From Pseudomonas frederiksbergensis (GTDB lineage Bacteria > Pseudomonadota > Gammaproteobacteria > Pseudomonadales > Pseudomonadaceae), in contig NZ_CP018319.1 of assembly GCF_001952935.1 (NCBI RefSeq), positions 3,678,001 to 3,742,000 of the forward strand: a stretch of 64,000 nt of DNA, read 5' to 3'. Positions 45,034-54,612 of the stretch are shown here, one piece after another. The translations under genes were made by a program, and so were the position numbers. The stretch's first letter is position 1. The number at the start of each line of letters is the position of its first letter. A model generated the notes under the pieces. That model was not told where the DNA came from. It ran no database searches and saw only the letters and a program-made list of their open reading frames with translations.

Positions 45034-48000
45034 ATGGGTTTCAATCTTTCCGAATGGGCGTTGCGCAATCGCCAGATCGTACTGTTCCTGATGCTCTTGC
45101 TGGCCATTGTCGGCGCACTGTCCTACACCAAGCTCGGCCAAAGTGAAGACCCGCCGTTCACCTTCAAGGCCATGGTGATTCGGACCATCTGGCCAGGGGC
45201 CACGGCGCAGGAAGTGTCGCGCCAGGTCACCGAGCGTATTGAAAAGAAACTGATGGAAACCGGCGAGTACGAACGCATCGTTTCGTTCTCCCGTCCGGGC
45301 GAATCCCAAGTGACGTTCGTTGCCCGTGATTCCATGCATTCGGTGGAAATCCCGGAGCTCTGGTACCAGGTTCGCAAGAAGATCAACGACATTCGTCATA
45401 CCCTGCCACCGGGCATCCAGGGGCCATTCTTCAATGATGAGTTCGGCACGACGTTTGGCAATATCTACGCCCTGACCGGCGATGGTTTTGATTACGCGGT
45501 GCTCAAGGACTACGCCGACCGTGTGCAGATTCAGCTGCAACGGGTCAAGGATGTGGGCAAGGTCGATCTGCTCGGGTTGCAGGACGAGAAAGTCTGGATC
45601 GAGCTCTCCAACGTCAAGCTCGCCACCCTCGGCCTGCCTTTGTCGGCGGTGCAGCAGGCCCTTGAAGAGCAGAATGCGGTGTCCACCGCCGGGTTCTTCG
45701 AGACCTCCAGCGAGCGATTGCAGCTACGCGTCTCGGGGAATTTTCAGACGGTCGAAGAGATCAAGAGCTTCCCGATCCGCGTCGGTGATCGTACGTTCCG
45801 CATCGCCGATGTGGCGGATGTGCGGCGGGGTTTCAACGATCCCCCAGCGCCGAGCATGCGCTTCATGGCGGAAAACGCCATTGGCCTGGCCGTTGCCATG
45901 AAGGACGGTGGCGACATTCTGGTGCTGGGCAAGGCACTGGAAATCGAGTTCGACCGAATCCAGAAAAACCTTCCTGCCGGTATGCAGCTGCGCAAGGTCT
46001 CCGACCAGCCCGCCGCCGTGAAAAGCAGTGTCGGCGAATTTGTTCAGGTGCTGGTGGAAGCGCTGGCAATCGTCCTGCTGGTGAGTTTCTTCTCCCTCGG
46101 CGTGCGCACCGGCATGGTGGTTGCGCTGGCGATTCCTTTGGTATTGGCGATGACGTTCGCCTGCATGTATTACCTGGGAATCGGCCTGCACAAGATTTCC
46201 CTCGGGGCGTTGGTACTGGCGCTGGGCTTGTTGGTGGACGACGCGATCATCGCTGTGGAAATGATGGCGATCAAAATGGAGCAGGGCTTCGACCGCATCA
46301 AGGCAGCCAGCTACGCCTGGACCAGCACCGCATTCCCGATGCTCACCGGTACGCTGATCACCGCTGCCGGCTTCCTGCCGATTGCCACTGCGCAATCGGG
46401 CACGGGTGAATACACCCGTTCGATCTTCCAGGTGGTGACCATCGCGTTGCTGGCCTCGTGGGTGGCCGCGGTTGTGTTTGTGCCTTATCTCGGGGAAAAA
46501 CTCCTGCCGGATCTGGCGAAGATTCATGCCGCCAAACATGGCACCGGCAATGGCCAGCCCGATCCTTATGGCACGCCGTTCTATCAGCGCGTCAGGCGCC
46601 TGGTGGAGTGGTGCGTACGGCGGCGCAAGACGGTCATTGTCCTGACGGCGGTGTTGTTTATCGGCTCTGTCATCCTGTTTCGCTTCGTGCCGCAACAGTT
46701 CTTCCCGGCATCGGGTCGTCTGGAATTGATGGTCGATCTGAAGCTGGCGGAAGGTGCCTCGTTGAGCAACACCCGCGATGAGGTCAAACGCCTCGAAGCA
46801 CTGCTCAAGGATCACGCCGGTATCGACAACTATGTCGCGTACGTCGGCACCGGTTCGCCACGTTTTTACCTGCCGCTGGATCAACAACTTCCTGCCGCGA
46901 GCTTCGCGCAGTTTGTCGTCCTGGCCAAAACCATCGAAGAGCGCGAAGTCCTGCGCACCTGGCTGATCGAAGCCCTCAAGGAACAATTCCCGGCCCTGCG
47001 CGCGCGGGTGACACGTCTGGAGAACGGGCCTCCGGTGGGTTATCCGGTGCAGTTCCGGGTCACCGGTGAGCACATCGAGGAAGTTCGCGCGCTGGCCCGT
47101 AAAGTCGCGGCCAAGGTTCGCGAGAACCCGCACGTGGTCAACGTCCATCTGGATTGGGAAGAACCGAGTAAAGTCGTTTATCTGAACGTCGATCAGGACC
47201 GCGCCCGGGCGCTTGGCGTGAGCACTGCGAACCTGTCGAGGTTCCTGCAAAGCTCGCTGACCGGTTCCAGCGTCAGCCAGTACCGTGAAGACAACGAGTT
47301 GATCGAGATTCTGTTGCGCGGCACGTTGCACGAACGCACCGAACTGTCGCTGCTGCCAAGCCTGGCGGTGCCGACCGACAATGGTCGCAGTGTTGCACTG
47401 TCGCAAGTCGCGACCCTGGAATACGGTTTCGAAGAAGGCATCATCTGGCACCGCAACCGCTTGCCGAACGTGACGGTCCGCGCCGACATCTACGGCAAGG
47501 AACAACCGGCGACGCTGGTGAAGCAGATCATGCCGACCCTCGATCCGATTCGCGCCGAACTGCCGGACGGGTATTTGCTGGATGTCGGCGGCACGGTGGA
47601 AGACTCGGCTCGCGGGCAGGATTCGGTGAAGGCCGGTGTGCCGCTTTTCATCGTGGTGGTGCTGACGTTACTGATGCTGCAACTGCGCAGTTTCTCACGC
47701 ACGGTGATGGTATTTCTGACGGCGCCTTTGGGGCTGATCGGGGTGACCTTGTTCCTGATGGTGTTCCGTCAGCCGTTCGGTTTCGTTGCCATGCTCGGCA
47801 CCATCGCGCTGTCCGGGATGATCATGCGTAACTCGGTGATTCTGGTGGACCAGATCGAGCAGGACATCGCTTCCGGGCTCAAGCCCTGGCAGGCAATTAT
47901 TGAAGCCACGGTGCGGCGTTTCCGGCCGATTGTGTTGACTGCGCTCGCGGCGGTGCTGGCGATGATTCCGCTGTCGCGCAGCGTGTTTTTCGGTCCGATG

Positions 48001-48105
48001 GCGGTGGCGATCATGGGCGGGTTGATTGTCGCGACGGCGCTGACGTTGCTGTTTCTGCCGGCGCTGTATGCGGCGTGGTTCCGAATCAAAAAGGACCCAG
48101 CCTAA
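45034..48105 (+). CDS. mexK: MexK-like RND efflux transporter
   Basis: A 1023-residue proton-driven RND pump, the inner-membrane part of a tripartite efflux system. Twelve membrane helices are expected: one at residues 12-30, six around 335-545, and the rest after 865, with two large periplasmic loops between. The proton-relay aspartates lie in LGLLVDDAIIAVEMMA. Typical RND segments include MFPQ-like PQQFFPASGRLELMVDL and the C-terminal RNSVILVDQIEQDI. P. aeruginosa MexK is nearly the same length. MexJK exports triclosan and, with OprM, erythromycin and tetracycline there; substrates here are inferred. Confidence 0.9.
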   Translation: MGFNLSEWALRNRQIVLFLMLLLAIVGALSYTKLGQSEDPPFTFKAMVIRTIWPGATAQEVSRQVTERIEKKLMETGEYERIVSFSRPGESQVTFVARDSMHSVEIPELWYQVRKKINDIRHTLPPGIQGPFFNDEFGTTFGNIYALTGDGFDYAVLKDYADRVQIQLQRVKDVGKVDLLGLQDEKVWIELSNVKLATLGLPLSAVQQALEEQNAVSTAGFFETSSERLQLRVSGNFQTVEEIKSFPIRVGDRTFRIADVADVRRGFNDPPAPSMRFMAENAIGLAVAMKDGGDILVLGKALEIEFDRIQKNLPAGMQLRKVSDQPAAVKSSVGEFVQVLVEALAIVLLVSFFSLGVRTGMVVALAIPLVLAMTFACMYYLGIGLHKISLGALVLALGLLVDDAIIAVEMMAIKMEQGFDRIKAASYAWTSTAFPMLTGTLITAAGFLPIATAQSGTGEYTRSIFQVVTIALLASWVAAVVFVPYLGEKLLPDLAKIHAAKHGTGNGQPDPYGTPFYQRVRRLVEWCVRRRKTVIVLTAVLFIGSVILFRFVPQQFFPASGRLELMVDLKLAEGASLSNTRDEVKRLEALLKDHAGIDNYVAYVGTGSPRFYLPLDQQLPAASFAQFVVLAKTIEEREVLRTWLIEALKEQFPALRARVTRLENGPPVGYPVQFRVTGEHIEEVRALARKVAAKVRENPHVVNVHLDWEEPSKVVYLNVDQDRARALGVSTANLSRFLQSSLTGSSVSQYREDNELIEILLRGTLHERTELSLLPSLAVPTDNGRSVALSQVATLEYGFEEGIIWHRNRLPNVTVRADIYGKEQPATLVKQIMPTLDPIRAELPDGYLLDVGGTVEDSARGQDSVKAGVPLFIVVVLTLLMLQLRSFSRTVMVFLTAPLGLIGVTLFLMVFRQPFGFVAMLGTIALSGMIMRNSVILVDQIEQDIASGLKPWQAIIEATVRRFRPIVLTALAAVLAMIPLSRSVFFGPMAVAIMGGLIVATALTLLFLPALYAAWFRIKKDPA

Positions 48106-48109
48106 ACCT

Positions 48110-48200
48110 CTGTAGGAGCAAAGCTTGCTCGCGATGCAGGCGCCTCGGTTCAAATGGCCGACCGAGGTGCAGCCATCGCGAGCAAGCTTTGCTCCTACAG
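48110..48200. repeat. REP/REPIN doublet (CTCCTACAG variant)
   Basis: CTGTAGGAGCAAAGCTTGCT and its inverted copy bracket a loop that contains its own CCTCGGT...ACCGAGG hairpin. The element sits 5 nt after the mexK stop and is a likely transcript end. Confidence 0.9.
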
Positions 48201-48286
48201 TTGTTTCAGAATCTTCCGATATTGAGTCAAAGGGATCGGAATGCTGTACTCAAAACTCGGTTTTACGAGTGTTTGAGACAACAATA

Positions 48287-49639
48287 ATGAAAAAGCCGCC
48301 CATTTTTAGGGGAAGGACCGACCCGGTATTCGACCTGTTGGGGAAGTCGCCCCACAAGGAACGCCTCTCGGATTACCTCGGCTTGCTCAAGCCGATGGAC
48401 GACCAGGGGCGTTATCTGCCGTTCGATGAATTGCGCTACCGCTGGGCGCCGGGGCTGGATTCGAATCTGTGCTGGGCGTTGGTGAAGAAAGCACGGACTG
48501 CGCAGTACTCAAGTCTTTTGCCTTTGGGCGAGCCGCTTCAATGGGGCAACTTCGTGCTCACTCCGCTCGCGCAGAAAGCTATTTCCGCTGTCGATCGAAA
48601 AGCCACGACGGCCGCGCTGGAGTACATGACCAGTCAGATCGGTGAGCATGCGCATTTCAGCTACCTGTTGAATGACTTGATCGAAGACGAAGCCATCAGC
48701 AGCAGTCAGCTCGAAGGCGCAGCGACCACCACGCGGGTGGCCAAGGACATGCTCAAGCGCAATCGCCTGCCGCGCACACCGGATGAGCGAATGGTGATCG
48801 GCAACTACAAGATGATGAATTTCGCCTGGGAAAAGCGTTATGACGCCCTGAGTGCCGAACTGATTTCAGCCATGCACCGGGTGGGTGTCGAGGGCATTGA
48901 TGACACGCAATATTCACCGGGGGAGTTCAGGGGCAACGATGATGTGGTGGTGCAGGACGGTGAGGGAAACACCGTGCATACACCGCCGCCCGCCGCAGGG
49001 CTGGCGTCACGATTGCGGGTGCTGTCGACGTGGATCAATCAGCCCCACAACGATCCCGATCAAGAGGATTACCTTCATCCACTGATCAAAGGCATCGCAC
49101 TGCATTTTGCTCTGGGCTATGAGCATCCTTTTCGTGATGGCAACGGCCGGGTGGCGCGGGCGCTGTTTTATTGGTTCATGTTCAAGAGTGACTTCTCTGC
49201 CTTTCGCTACATTGCGATCAGCATTTTGCTGCGCAGTGCGCCGGTGAAATACGGACGGTCGTATCTGAACACTGAGGCTGACGACCTCGATCTGACTTAT
49301 TTCATCGACTTCCAGTGTTCGGTCATCCTGCGGGCTGTCAGCGGTTTTACCGATGCTTATCGGAAAAGTCTGGCGTATGCCGAAAGCTTTGATCGTTGGT
49401 TGTTGGAATCCGGTTTGTTAGACCGATTGACCGAGAAGCAACGAGCCGTATTCCAGGTGGCCAAGAGTGGGATGGCCAAGGAGTTTACGGTGGTCAATAT
49501 GAAGGAGAACCTGGGCTGTTCTTACAACACCGCGTCGGCCACATTGAATGGCCTGGTCGAACTGGAGGTGTTTGAGAAAAGGAAGATGGGACGCGAGTGG
49601 GTGTTCTTTCTGCGGGTTCAAAACACAACCCCGTTCTGA
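48287..49639 (+). CDS. Class II Fic-domain protein with C-terminal winged helix
   Basis: A 450-residue Fic protein, predicted to transfer AMP (or another nucleotide moiety) to a protein hydroxyl. The active-site motif HPFRDGNGRVAR starts at His280. An N-terminal inhibitory helix motif SSQLEG (Ser139, Glu143, Gly144) fits the (S/T)xxxE(G/N) rule, which marks class II, self-inhibited enzymes. The last 80 residues resemble a winged helix (FTVVNMKENLGCSYNTASAT). The ATG at 48287 lacks a good ribosome site; earlier in-frame starts lie inside the REP element. GC appears a little lower than in neighbours. It has no partner antitoxin gene. The target is unknown. Confidence 0.87.
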   Translation: MKKPPIFRGRTDPVFDLLGKSPHKERLSDYLGLLKPMDDQGRYLPFDELRYRWAPGLDSNLCWALVKKARTAQYSSLLPLGEPLQWGNFVLTPLAQKAISAVDRKATTAALEYMTSQIGEHAHFSYLLNDLIEDEAISSSQLEGAATTTRVAKDMLKRNRLPRTPDERMVIGNYKMMNFAWEKRYDALSAELISAMHRVGVEGIDDTQYSPGEFRGNDDVVVQDGEGNTVHTPPPAAGLASRLRVLSTWINQPHNDPDQEDYLHPLIKGIALHFALGYEHPFRDGNGRVARALFYWFMFKSDFSAFRYIAISILLRSAPVKYGRSYLNTEADDLDLTYFIDFQCSVILRAVSGFTDAYRKSLAYAESFDRWLLESGLLDRLTEKQRAVFQVAKSGMAKEFTVVNMKENLGCSYNTASATLNGLVELEVFEKRKMGREWVFFLRVQNTTPF

Positions 49640-49669
49640 TCATTCCCACGCAGAGCGTGTGAATGATCA
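49637..49669. repeat. Solo GATCGTTCCC-type hairpin overlapping the fic stop
   Basis: TGATCATTCCCACGC and its near complement TGTGAATGATCA form a hairpin whose first three bases are the fic stop codon. It is a single outer unit of the four-hairpin family and lies between convergent genes, so it may act as a terminator. Confidence 0.7.
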
Positions 49670-49682
49670 GCGGGAGAGAGTA

Positions 49683-50372
49683 CTAGAGGGTGCCAAACAC
49701 CTTCTTCGCCAAACTGGTCGCTGCCGCCGCAGGATTCTGGCGAATGGTTTCTTCCTGTTTACCAATCATTTCGAACAAACCGTTCAACGCCTGCTCGGTC
49801 ACGTAGCTTTCGATGTTGGCGCTCTTCGCATCCACCACACCCAGCGTCGCGGCTTGCCCGGCGAATGAGTTGTATTGCTTGGCCAGGCCCACCTGATCTG
49901 TGGCTTGCTTGACGATTGGCAGGAACTTGACGCGGATCTGTTCGCGGCTGGTTTTGCTCAGGTACTGAGTGGCCGAGTCCTTGCCGCCGCTGAGAATGCC
50001 CTTGGCGTCCTCCACGCTCATCTTCTTCACCGCGTCCACCAGGATCGGCTGGGCTTGCGTCACCGCGGTTTCAGCCGCTTTGTTCATGCTGGTTTCCAGC
50101 TGATCGACCTGGGCGCCCATGCCGAACTGTTTCATCTTGCTGGCGACTTTGCCCAGTTTGCCCGGCAATTCGATTTTCACGTCCGGGTTGTTGCTGAAGC
50201 CGCCCGGCGTGCCCAGTTGTTTCACGGCCAGTTGCGCACCTTGAGTCAGGGCATCCTTGAGGCCGCCGGTGGCGTCTGTTTGCGACAGGTCGTTGAGTGA
50301 CAGCGCCAAGGCGCTGGCGGAAATCATCAAGCCTGCGCACAGGCCGGCGAAGCGAAGGGTAGGGCGGAACAT
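49683..50372 (-). CDS. DUF4197 exported protein
   Basis: A 229-residue protein with a Sec signal (MFRPTLRFAGLCAGLMISAS, cleavage after ALA) followed by a helical DUF4197 domain. Stretches include GLKDALTQGAQLAVKQLGTP at the start of the mature chain, MSVEDAKGILSGGKDSATQY, and YVTEQALNGLFEMIGKQEET near the end. Function is unknown; periplasmic location is predicted. The ATG at 50372 has AAGGA 8 nt upstream. It follows the YbaY-type lipoprotein gene by 27 nt in the same direction, so they are probably cotranscribed. Confidence 0.83.
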   Translation of the reverse strand: MFRPTLRFAGLCAGLMISASALALSLNDLSQTDATGGLKDALTQGAQLAVKQLGTPGGFSNNPDVKIELPGKLGKVASKMKQFGMGAQVDQLETSMNKAAETAVTQAQPILVDAVKKMSVEDAKGILSGGKDSATQYLSKTSREQIRVKFLPIVKQATDQVGLAKQYNSFAGQAATLGVVDAKSANIESYVTEQALNGLFEMIGKQEETIRQNPAAAATSLAKKVFGTL

Positions 50373-50399
50373 GGCAGCTTCCTTGTACAAAATAGAGAA

Positions 50400-50798
50400 T
50401 TAGCGGGCGGCGTCGACGCGGATTTTCAGTGGCTGCGGATCGCTGCCATCCAGCTGCACGGCGTGATGTTCGGTGGTGATGAACATCAGTTCGCCATTCA
50501 CTTCGATCCGTGCGCTGACCGAATAACGATGGCCCGGTTTGATCTGGGCTGGATCGTAACTCAGATGAAACGGCAGCGGCACCTGGCCTTTGACCGGGCC
50601 TTTGTGTTCGTCGAGGACCACGGCGGGCGCGTCGGCCAGGGAAACGTCCTGCAAGCTGACGCTTAAGGTCGCACTCGGCGGCAGGGCGATGCGTTGCAGG
50701 TAGAACACTTCGCCATTGAAGCTGGTTTTCGCAGCAGGTTGTATTGATTGGCAGGCAGCGAGTAGAGCCGTAAGCCCTAGAAGCGAGCGTTTTTTCAT
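50400..50798 (-). CDS. YbaY-family lipoprotein
   Basis: A 132-residue lipoprotein. MKKRSLLGLTALLAAC has its lipobox at Cys16. The mature part is one YbaY/YscW-type beta domain: FNGEVFYLQRIALPPSATLS, VPLPFHLSYDPAQIKPGHRY and FITTEHHAVQL. YscW relatives are pilotins that help secretins reach the outer membrane, whereas YbaY itself has no settled role. It is probably cotranscribed with the DUF4197 gene downstream. An independent YbaY-like gene lies just upstream in the same direction. Confidence 0.83.
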   Translation of the reverse strand: MKKRSLLGLTALLAACQSIQPAAKTSFNGEVFYLQRIALPPSATLSVSLQDVSLADAPAVVLDEHKGPVKGQVPLPFHLSYDPAQIKPGHRYSVSARIEVNGELMFITTEHHAVQLDGSDPQPLKIRVDAAR

Positions 50799-50903
50799 GA
50801 GTTGAATCCCTGTCGTTGGCGCCCGAAGTAGACGAGCGCCAACAGCAATTTAACGGAATTTTCCGGTGATTTCTCCCCATGAATCTTTCGATAAGCGCTT
50901 TTT

Positions 50904-51506
50904 TCAGGTTCTACCAAAAGGTTTCAATACAACGGATCCTGGATATATCGTAATTGAATTGTGGTATTCATTTTCAGTGGCTGCCAGCGTATAGCGTTTA
51001 CCAGGTACGACAGTGTCCGGATCGTATTCCAGGTAAAACGCCTCCGCCATTTTTTCGCTGATATGTATTTGCGTCAGTTGTGCTGCGGTATCGCCGTGCT
51101 CGTGGGCGACAACGGTCACAGCGTGTTCAGGTTGTACTGCCCGAGGCTCCTGTGCCTGGAGATAGAGGCGGCCGATGGGGCTAAGGTGCAGGGTTTGTCG
51201 GTGCGGCGCACGGTGGACGATCACGAAGTAGTCCAGGTCAATCAGCAGTGGAACGCCGTTGTGGGTCATGCTGACGGTGACAAGGTATTTAACGCTGACA
51301 TCGGAATAGTTGTGTGCAAAGTAAAAGTTCCAGCGCCCACTGCGCAGTACGGGTTCACGGGATTGCGCCACTTTGATGGGGGTGGAAGAGTTTGCGGTAT
51401 GAACGCTTATATAAGTTTCGCCTTCGCCACCGCTGGGCGGCAGATAGTCTTCAGGCAAACTAAAGGTGAGGGTTACATGTGGGGTGGTGTTTTCTAATGG
51501 GTTCAT
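50904..51506 (-). CDS. Uncharacterised protein with two YbaY-like halves
   Basis: A 200-residue protein with no signal peptide or lipobox. The C-terminal half resembles the YbaY domain of the neighbouring lipoprotein: AEAFYLEYDPDTVVPGKRYT matches PLPFHLSYDPAQIKPGHRYS, and both end in a beta strand before a VQL/VVL sequence. The N-terminal half has a parallel pattern (WNFYFAHNYSDVSVKYLVTV), so it may be a degenerate tandem domain. A TATAAT box on the minus strand (51569-51564) precedes it. The gene is AT-richer than its neighbours. The cytoplasmic prediction contrasts with the exported YbaY protein. Confidence 0.62.
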   Translation of the reverse strand: MNPLENTTPHVTLTFSLPEDYLPPSGGEGETYISVHTANSSTPIKVAQSREPVLRSGRWNFYFAHNYSDVSVKYLVTVSMTHNGVPLLIDLDYFVIVHRAPHRQTLHLSPIGRLYLQAQEPRAVQPEHAVTVVAHEHGDTAAQLTQIHISEKMAEAFYLEYDPDTVVPGKRYTLAATENEYHNSITIYPGSVVLKPFGRT

Positions 51507-51620
51507 CGCGATATCCGTATCGGGATTAGTTGTAGAGGGTCTTTATTAATTCATAACTGGGTGATTATAAAAACATCCTTGTTCTTATAATCATTGTCAG
51601 AAAGTTACAGCTAATCTCAA

Positions 51621-54104
51621 CTAAACTTGATCCGCCGCATCTTCACTGCGATGCAACGCAACTTGACGAATCGACAAGCGAATCTCCGCTGGCAGCACTC
51701 GCTTGGCCGCACCTTCGGCCAGTTCGCCGAGCAGTTCGTGATAGCTCAGCTTGCCGGCCTCGTCTCGCTTGAGCACGTCCAGATCCAGCAGGGTCTGGAT
51801 GAAGTGGCGGAACAGGCTCTTGTCGAAAAACTCCGGGGCGTTGAGGCCATGGAGGATCGACAGGCGCTGGGCCATGACCGTGCACAGGTCTTCCAGCTCT
51901 TCGGCGCTGATGCTGTTCTGACCGCTGTTGAGCAGCAGCGAGACCGTCATGTAGAAGCGTTGTAGGGTCTGGGCGATGCTTTTCGACAGCAGCGTCAGCA
52001 GCACGAAATGCCGCGAGCTCGGCGCCGGCCGCAGGTAGACGTCGTTCTCGAAACGCAGCAGACCCTGCTCGACGAAGGCTTCGAGCCATTGATCGATCAC
52101 CGCATCCAGTTCGTCCAGCGACCAGCGAATGAACAGCTCCGATTGCAGGTACGGATACAGCGCGCGGGTGTAGCGCAGGATCTGTTCGCGGCTCATGCGC
52201 GAGGCGCTCTGGAAGAAGCTCGCCAGCAGCGCCGGCAAGGCGAAGATGTGCAAAACATTGTTGCGGTAGTAGGTCATCAGGACGGCGTTTTGTTCGTCCA
52301 GATACAAAATCTTGCCCAGGGCATCGCTCTGCTCGGACAGCAAATCCATGTCCTTCACATGCTCGATCAACGCGCGACCGTTACCTTCGGGCAACGTGGT
52401 GTGCGGCGAATACGGGACCTTGCGCAGCAGTGCCAGGTACAGATCGAGGACGCGCGCCATGGCGCGATCATCCAGCGCGAGACGGCTGGTGGACAGCAGC
52501 GCCAGGGCCACCAGGTTGACCGGGTTGATCGCTGCCGCCTCGTTCAGGTGTTGCGCGACTTTCTCGCCGAGGCGGTTGGTGGTTTCGTTGAGCCAGGCCG
52601 GTTTGAATTGCGGACCGAGTTCCTGCTGACGCCAGTCCGGCTGCTCGCTGTCGAGGAATTCCGCCAGTTTGATCGGCTCGCCAAAGTTCACCGCCACTTG
52701 GCCGAAGCGCTGCTTGAGCGCGCCGATGACTTTAAAGATGTCGAAAATCGATTCTTTCTTCTTCGTCGCCCCGCGCAGTTCGCCAAGGTAGGTCCGGCCT
52801 TCCAGCACACGCTCGTAGCCGATGTAGACCGGGATGAAAACGATCGGCATCCGTGACGAACGCAGGAAGCTGCGCAGGGTGATCGCCAGCATGCCGGTTT
52901 TCGGTTGCAGCATGCGCCCGGTGCGCGAACGGCCACCCTCGACGAAGTACTCCACCGGGAAGCCTTTGGTAAACAGGGTGTGCAGGTATTCGTTGAACAC
53001 TGAGGTGTAGAGCGGGTTGCCCTTGAAGGTGCGGCGCATGAAGAACGCACCGCCACGGCGCAGCAGACTGCCGATCACTGGCATGTTGAGGTTGATCCCT
53101 GCGGCGATGTGCGGCGGGGTCAGGCCATTGCGGAACAGCAGATAGGACAGCAGCAGGTAGTCGATGTGACTGCGATGGCACGGCACATAGATCACTTCGT
53201 GACCCTGGGCGACCTTCTGCACGCCTTCGATGTGGTTGACCTTGATCCCGTCGTAGATCTTGTTCCAGAACCAGCTCAGCACCACTTCCAGAAAGCGGAT
53301 CGCGGTGTAGGTGTAGTCGGAGGCGATCTCGTTGCCGTAGCGCAGGGCCTGGGCCTTGGCTTTCTCCGGGGAGATGTTTTCACGCTCGGCTTCGTCGAGG
53401 ATCGCTTGCTTGACCAAGGGCTGATTGAGCAGGCCTTTGACCAGGTTGCGGCGGTGGGAAATGTCCGGGCCGATCACCGCGGCTTTCAGGTTGCGGAAGT
53501 GCACCCGCAGAATTCGCTGGGCCATGCGCACGGTGCGCTCGTGGCCCTTGTTGTGGTCGATCAGCTCGCGCAAATGGATCGGCGCGGAGAACTGAACGCG
53601 GGTCTTGCGCCCCAGCACAATGATGCTCAGCAACCGACGCAAACGCCCGGTGACCGCCCAGCTATCGGCGAAGAGCAGCTTCCACGGGCTCGATTCGCTG
53701 TCCGGCGACTGGCCCCAGAACACGCTGACCGGAATGATCTGCGCGTCTTCGGCGGCATTCTGGCTGAGGGCGCTGACCAGGCGGGTGAGGGTCGGCGGCG
53801 CACCGCGTTTGTCCTGGCGGCCAAGCCAGTCAGGCTCCGGCGTCAGGTAAAAGAACGCGGCGGGTTCTATCAACGCACCCACGGATACCGGCAGCACCGG
53901 TCGCGGCAGGCCGGCCTTGCTGCATTCGGTGTCGACCACGGCGAGGTCGGTCAGTGAAGGATTTTGCAGGACGTAGAACACCGGGCGGCTGCGGTCGAGG
54001 TTGAGGGTGAACGACGACTGATTGATCGTCTCCGAGCGAACCCAGAGGTAGAGCAGTCGGCGCAGGGTGCCAAACACAAGACGGCGGAACGGGGAACGGG
54101 TCAT
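51621..54104 (-). CDS. plsB: Glycerol-3-phosphate acyltransferase PlsB
   Basis: An 827-residue inner-membrane enzyme that acylates glycerol-3-phosphate at position 1, the first step of phospholipid synthesis. The four acyltransferase blocks are clear: [11 protein letters not shown] with catalytic His/Asp, [26 protein letters not shown], and [12 protein letters not shown]. The ATG at 54104 (MTRSPFRRL) fits homologs; a TTG 11 codons earlier is less likely. It is divergent from the cold-shock gene. Confidence 0.96.
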   Translation of the reverse strand: MTRSPFRRLVFGTLRRLLYLWVRSETINQSSFTLNLDRSRPVFYVLQNPSLTDLAVVDTECSKAGLPRPVLPVSVGALIEPAAFFYLTPEPDWLGRQDKRGAPPTLTRLVSALSQNAAEDAQIIPVSVFWGQSPDSESSPWKLLFADSWAVTGRLRRLLSIIVLGRKTRVQFSAPIHLRELIDHNKGHERTVRMAQRILRVHFRNLKAAVIGPDISHRRNLVKGLLNQPLVKQAILDEAERENISPEKAKAQALRYGNEIASDYTYTAIRFLEVVLSWFWNKIYDGIKVNHIEGVQKVAQGHEVIYVPCHRSHIDYLLLSYLLFRNGLTPPHIAAGINLNMPVIGSLLRRGGAFFMRRTFKGNPLYTSVFNEYLHTLFTKGFPVEYFVEGGRSRTGRMLQPKTGMLAITLRSFLRSSRMPIVFIPVYIGYERVLEGRTYLGELRGATKKKESIFDIFKVIGALKQRFGQVAVNFGEPIKLAEFLDSEQPDWRQQELGPQFKPAWLNETTNRLGEKVAQHLNEAAAINPVNLVALALLSTSRLALDDRAMARVLDLYLALLRKVPYSPHTTLPEGNGRALIEHVKDMDLLSEQSDALGKILYLDEQNAVLMTYYRNNVLHIFALPALLASFFQSASRMSREQILRYTRALYPYLQSELFIRWSLDELDAVIDQWLEAFVEQGLLRFENDVYLRPAPSSRHFVLLTLLSKSIAQTLQRFYMTVSLLLNSGQNSISAEELEDLCTVMAQRLSILHGLNAPEFFDKSLFRHFIQTLLDLDVLKRDEAGKLSYHELLGELAEGAAKRVLPAEIRLSIRQVALHRSEDAADQV

Positions 54105-54205
54105 ACGGCTTCTGCGTGAGTGGAAAAAACCGAGCAAATGCTCGGGCGGCCGATAGTGTGCCGTATTCGCCGAAAATCGGCAAAAAAGCGGCTAAGTAAA
54201 GTGAG

Positions 54206-54233
54206 TTGAGAGTTTTGGCGGCTGTCATATACT
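54206..54233 (+). promoter_or_regulatory. Candidate sigma-70 promoter of the cold-shock gene
   Basis: TTGAGA (54206-54211), a 16-nt spacer and TATACT (54228-54233) lie about 35 nt before the start codon. Transcription would begin near 54240 and leave a leader of only about 28 nt, much shorter than the long leader of E. coli cspA. Confidence 0.6.
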
Positions 54234-54267
54234 CGGCCGTTCAAAATAAAAACAAGGGGGTACTGAC

Positions 54268-54477
54268 ATGGCTACGCGCGAAACCGGCAATGTGAAGTGG
54301 TTCAACGACGCCAAAGGTTATGGCTTCATTCAGCGCGAGGATGGGGTGGACGTGTTCGTGCATTACCGCGCGATCCGCGGCGAGGGGCACCGCTCGTTGG
54401 CTGAAGGCCAGCAGGTTGAATACGGCGTGGTGACTGGCGAGAAGGGTTTGCAGGCTGAGGACGTTGTAGGCTTGTAA
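54268..54477 (+). CDS. Cold-shock-domain protein (CspA family)
   Basis: A 69-residue single cold-shock domain that binds single-stranded RNA and DNA. RNP1 is KGYGFIQ and RNP2 is [18 protein letters not shown] opens the fold. The chain runs 69 residues like other CspA proteins, and the end ([12 protein letters not shown]) is family-typical. AAGGGGG is 7 nt before the ATG, a very strong ribosome site. The short leader argues against classical leader-mediated cold induction. A perfect REP hairpin follows. Confidence 0.95.
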   Translation: MATRETGNVKWFNDAKGYGFIQREDGVDVFVHYRAIRGEGHRSLAEGQQVEYGVVTGEKGLQAEDVVGL

Positions 54478-54505
54478 ACCCGATCTTCAGATCACCCAAA
54501 ACCAG

Positions 54506-54595
54506 TGTGGGAGCGGGCTTGCTCGCGAATGCGGTGTGTCAGTCGATATCAACTCTGACTGACACACCGCATTCGCGAGCAAGCCCGCTCCCACA
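54506..54595. repeat. REP/REPIN doublet, perfect 39-bp stem
   Basis: TGTGGGAGCGGGCTTGCTCG through GTGTGTCAGTC and its exact complement form one of the longest perfect hairpins in the window (39 bp, 12-nt loop). It separates the cold-shock gene from the convergent small gene. Confidence 0.92.
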
Positions 54596-54612
54596 TTTGA
54601 TCGGCGTTGCTT

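Noticed and set aside
45724..47505. Leftward open frame of nearly 600 codons opposite mexK
   Set aside because: It is His/Arg/Gln-rich shadow coding with no start signal, inside a full-length RND gene.
51507..51620. AT-rich gap before plsB's end as a possible small-RNA gene
   Set aside because: It contains a plausible -10 box for the neighbouring leftward gene and no stable hairpin or terminator of its own.
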